Assembly: GCA_002104905.1 (NCBI GenBank)
Contig: MCFE01000740.1
Location: 1-40,649, forward strand
Direction: 5' to 3'
Length of the DNA stretch: 40,649 nucleotides
DNA from: Basidiobolus meristosporus CBS 931.73
Taxonomy: Eukaryota > Basidiobolomycota > Basidiobolomycetes > Basidiobolales > Basidiobolaceae
The translations under genes were made by a program, and so were the position numbers. The notes under the pieces were generated by a model. That model saw only the letters and a list, made by a program, of their open reading frames with translations. It made no database searches and was not told the origin of the DNA. Positions 39,051 through 40,649 of the stretch are shown in pieces. The first letter of the stretch is position 1. Each line of letters opens with the position of its first letter.

Positions 39051-40649
39051 CTACCAAAGTTGAGAGGGTTCCCCTGAATCTCTTTTCTTGTGATACCAAT
39101 ATCTTGATGGTTCAGTATTATCAGCAAGTTTTGCAAGCTTGAGTCTGTCCCTATGCACTAAGTCTTCCTGGATATTGCCTAGTTTGTCCACCAGTTGGTA
39201 AGTTGCAAATGGACATTCTCTGATGATCTTGAATGGTCCTGTCCATTGTGGCTCAAACTTCTTCCAAGTGTTTTTTCTTAGCAAAACAAAGTTCCCAACT
39301 GTCAATGCTTCTGATGCTATAGTCTTATCAAATCTCTGCTTCATCTTTTCTGCACTTTGAGATACTTTGGTCTGTGCCTCTTGACATCTTTGTTCCAGTT
39401 GCTGGTGTCTACTTGGCTGACTGAGTTCATCTTCTAAGGTGTCTGTAGCTTTGGTTGTGTGAGATCTCCTGGAATCCTTGGTTCACATCCATACACTAAG
39501 TAAAATGGTGATTGCTGGGTGGTGTTGTGTACTCTGACTCTGCATGCAAAGAGTGCTTGGTCTATATACTGATCCCATCTACTGACAACTCTATTTGCAT
39601 ACTTGGTGAGCATTTTTCCAAATAATCCATTAAACCGCTCAGTGACTCCATTAGTTCTGGGGTGATATGCCAAGGTTTTCAAGTGTCTGATCTGCTGCAT
39701 TTCCAGGTAAACCTCTAATGTCTTTGCCATAAAGTTTGCTCCTCAATCAGATAAGATCTCCACAGGGCATCCAAACTTCATCAGGATCTCATGGTAAATG
39801 AAACTTGCAACTTCTTGTTCACTGGCTATTGGTACAGCTTTAGCAACTGGCCATTTAGTGGCATGATCAATTGCTACTAGGATCCAACGGTTGCATTTCC
39901 TGGTAGTTGGCAGTCTTCCAATAAAGTCAATTCCCCATCTCTCAAATGTTTCTTACAGGCTCCAAAGGGAAGAGTTTGGCAATTCTTTGTGGCTGGCCTT
40001 GATTGATTTGGCAGTTTGGGTATGTTTTTACTAGCTTCTCTTTATCTTGTTTCATTCTGGGCCACCATGCTCTGGCTTTCACAAGACTATAGGTTCCTTC
40101 AATCCCAAGATGTCCATATCCATTGTGTAGCTTATATATTAAATCCAGGCAAGAAACATAAGGGCAATAGGCAATAGGGCTTCCATCAACAATTTGGTAG
40201 AGTGTTTCATCCTGTACTACAAATTTGCTGGCTTTCATCACGGATTATCTTCTTGATATCTTCATCCACCTCATTAGGAATGGCTTGGTCCTCCAAGTAC
40301 TTTGGTAATAGGCTAGGCCAATCTGATTCATGCACCAAGTTGAGTTGTGCAACTTGATCCTGAACTTGATAAGGCACCAGCAACTGTGTTGTTTTTTCCA
40401 GGGCAGTAACAATCTCCAGGTCAAATTGGCTGAATGTATTCACTCCATCTTGTCATTCTTCTAGAGAGTACCTTCTGAGTAAAATATATACTTGAGGGAG
40501 GCATGATCAGTCTTCACAGTGCATTTGAACTCCCTTCAATATAGCAATCTCCATGTCTTCAAACAGTGTAATTATACGCAAGCATCTCCTTCCTCATGGA
40601 CTGGGATAGTTTTTGTTCTGCTGAGTTCAGTTTCTTGGATTCAAAGGCA
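39051..40649 (-). pseudogene. G4 pol: RNase H and integrase, partial
   Basis: On the minus strand from the edge: RNase H end (NSAEQNYPVHE-like, frameshifted by several small indels at 40440-40640), the H2C2 finger (39942-40241: HKLHNGYGHLGIEGTYSL, then NCQINQGQ; the first Cys of the pair is Tyr), integrase core (39434-39730 with HPRTNGVTERFNG), then a shift near 39440 and the C-terminal tail (39051-39344) ending QLW then TAG 39051-39053. Indels are unusually dense in the last 200 bases, which may reflect either decay or sequencing error near a contig end. Confidence 0.88.

Larger units (their letters stand above)
38695..40649 (-). mobile_element. Ty3/gypsy retrotransposon G4, cut by the window edge
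   Basis: Minus-strand element with its 3' LTR at 38695-39043 and pol from 39051 to the edge. It most likely inserted into the 5' LTR of G3, since the two LTRs abut at an interior point of the family LTR. Gag, reverse transcriptase and the 5' LTR should lie to the right of the window. Confidence 0.88.

Overview
This is a fungal genomic window, probably basidiomycete. The evidence is one host gene fragment at the left edge, the 3' end of a WrbA/Pst2-type NAD(P)H:quinone oxidoreductase whose sequence looks basidiomycete. The fungal assignment is an inference from family resemblance, not a search result. Everything from about 1263 to the right edge is transposable-element DNA, inserted element within element. 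No tRNA, rRNA or CRISPR array was seen, and I found no convincing host gene beyond the first 302 bases.

Five repeat families can be separated by their ends. (1) copia-A is a Ty1/copia family with 349-bp LTRs (TGTTGTAA...TTACAACA): copy A on the minus strand (1263-5726), a fragment (5727-6373) and copy B on the plus strand (7858-12538). (2) copia-B is a second Ty1/copia family with LTRs of about 367-369 bp: copies C (minus), E, D and F (plus) and one fragment. (3) A Ty3/gypsy family has 369-bp LTRs and 4-bp target duplications: G1 (minus, 18615-27315), G2 (plus, 21281-24923), G3 (minus, 33782-38694), G4 (minus, 38695 to past the edge) and two solo LTRs (30253-30612, 32736-33105). (4) A PIF/Harbinger-like DNA transposon (12798-17297) carries a DDE transposase and a second, divergent ORF; a 211-bp MITE (18932-19142) has the same terminal inverted repeats. 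(5) An unrelated CpG-rich solo LTR (12819-13897) sits inside the left end of the DNA transposon.

The nesting can be read directly. E received C and D. C was later split by copia-A copy B and by the Harbinger element, which was itself split by the solo LTR. D's 5' LTR was split by G1, and G1 was split by G2 and, in its 3' LTR, by the MITE. Removing each insert plus one target duplication restores the expected LTR length (for example 583 - 214 = 369 bp for the G1 3' LTR), which supports the boundaries.

Nearly all coding regions are broken by stops and frameshifts. The best preserved are the Harbinger transposase (295 codons, D-D-E visible), the gag-protease and integrase ORFs of copia-A copy B, and the gag-to-reverse-transcriptase ORF of G3. 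Points worth a second look are the shared Harbinger/MITE ends, a primer-binding site matching the anticodon region of initiator tRNA in both copia families, a CCCTTTG heptamer at a frameshift shared by G2 and G3, and an ATGA stop/start overlap shared by both copia-A copies. I found no sign of a defence, secretion or biosynthetic system.
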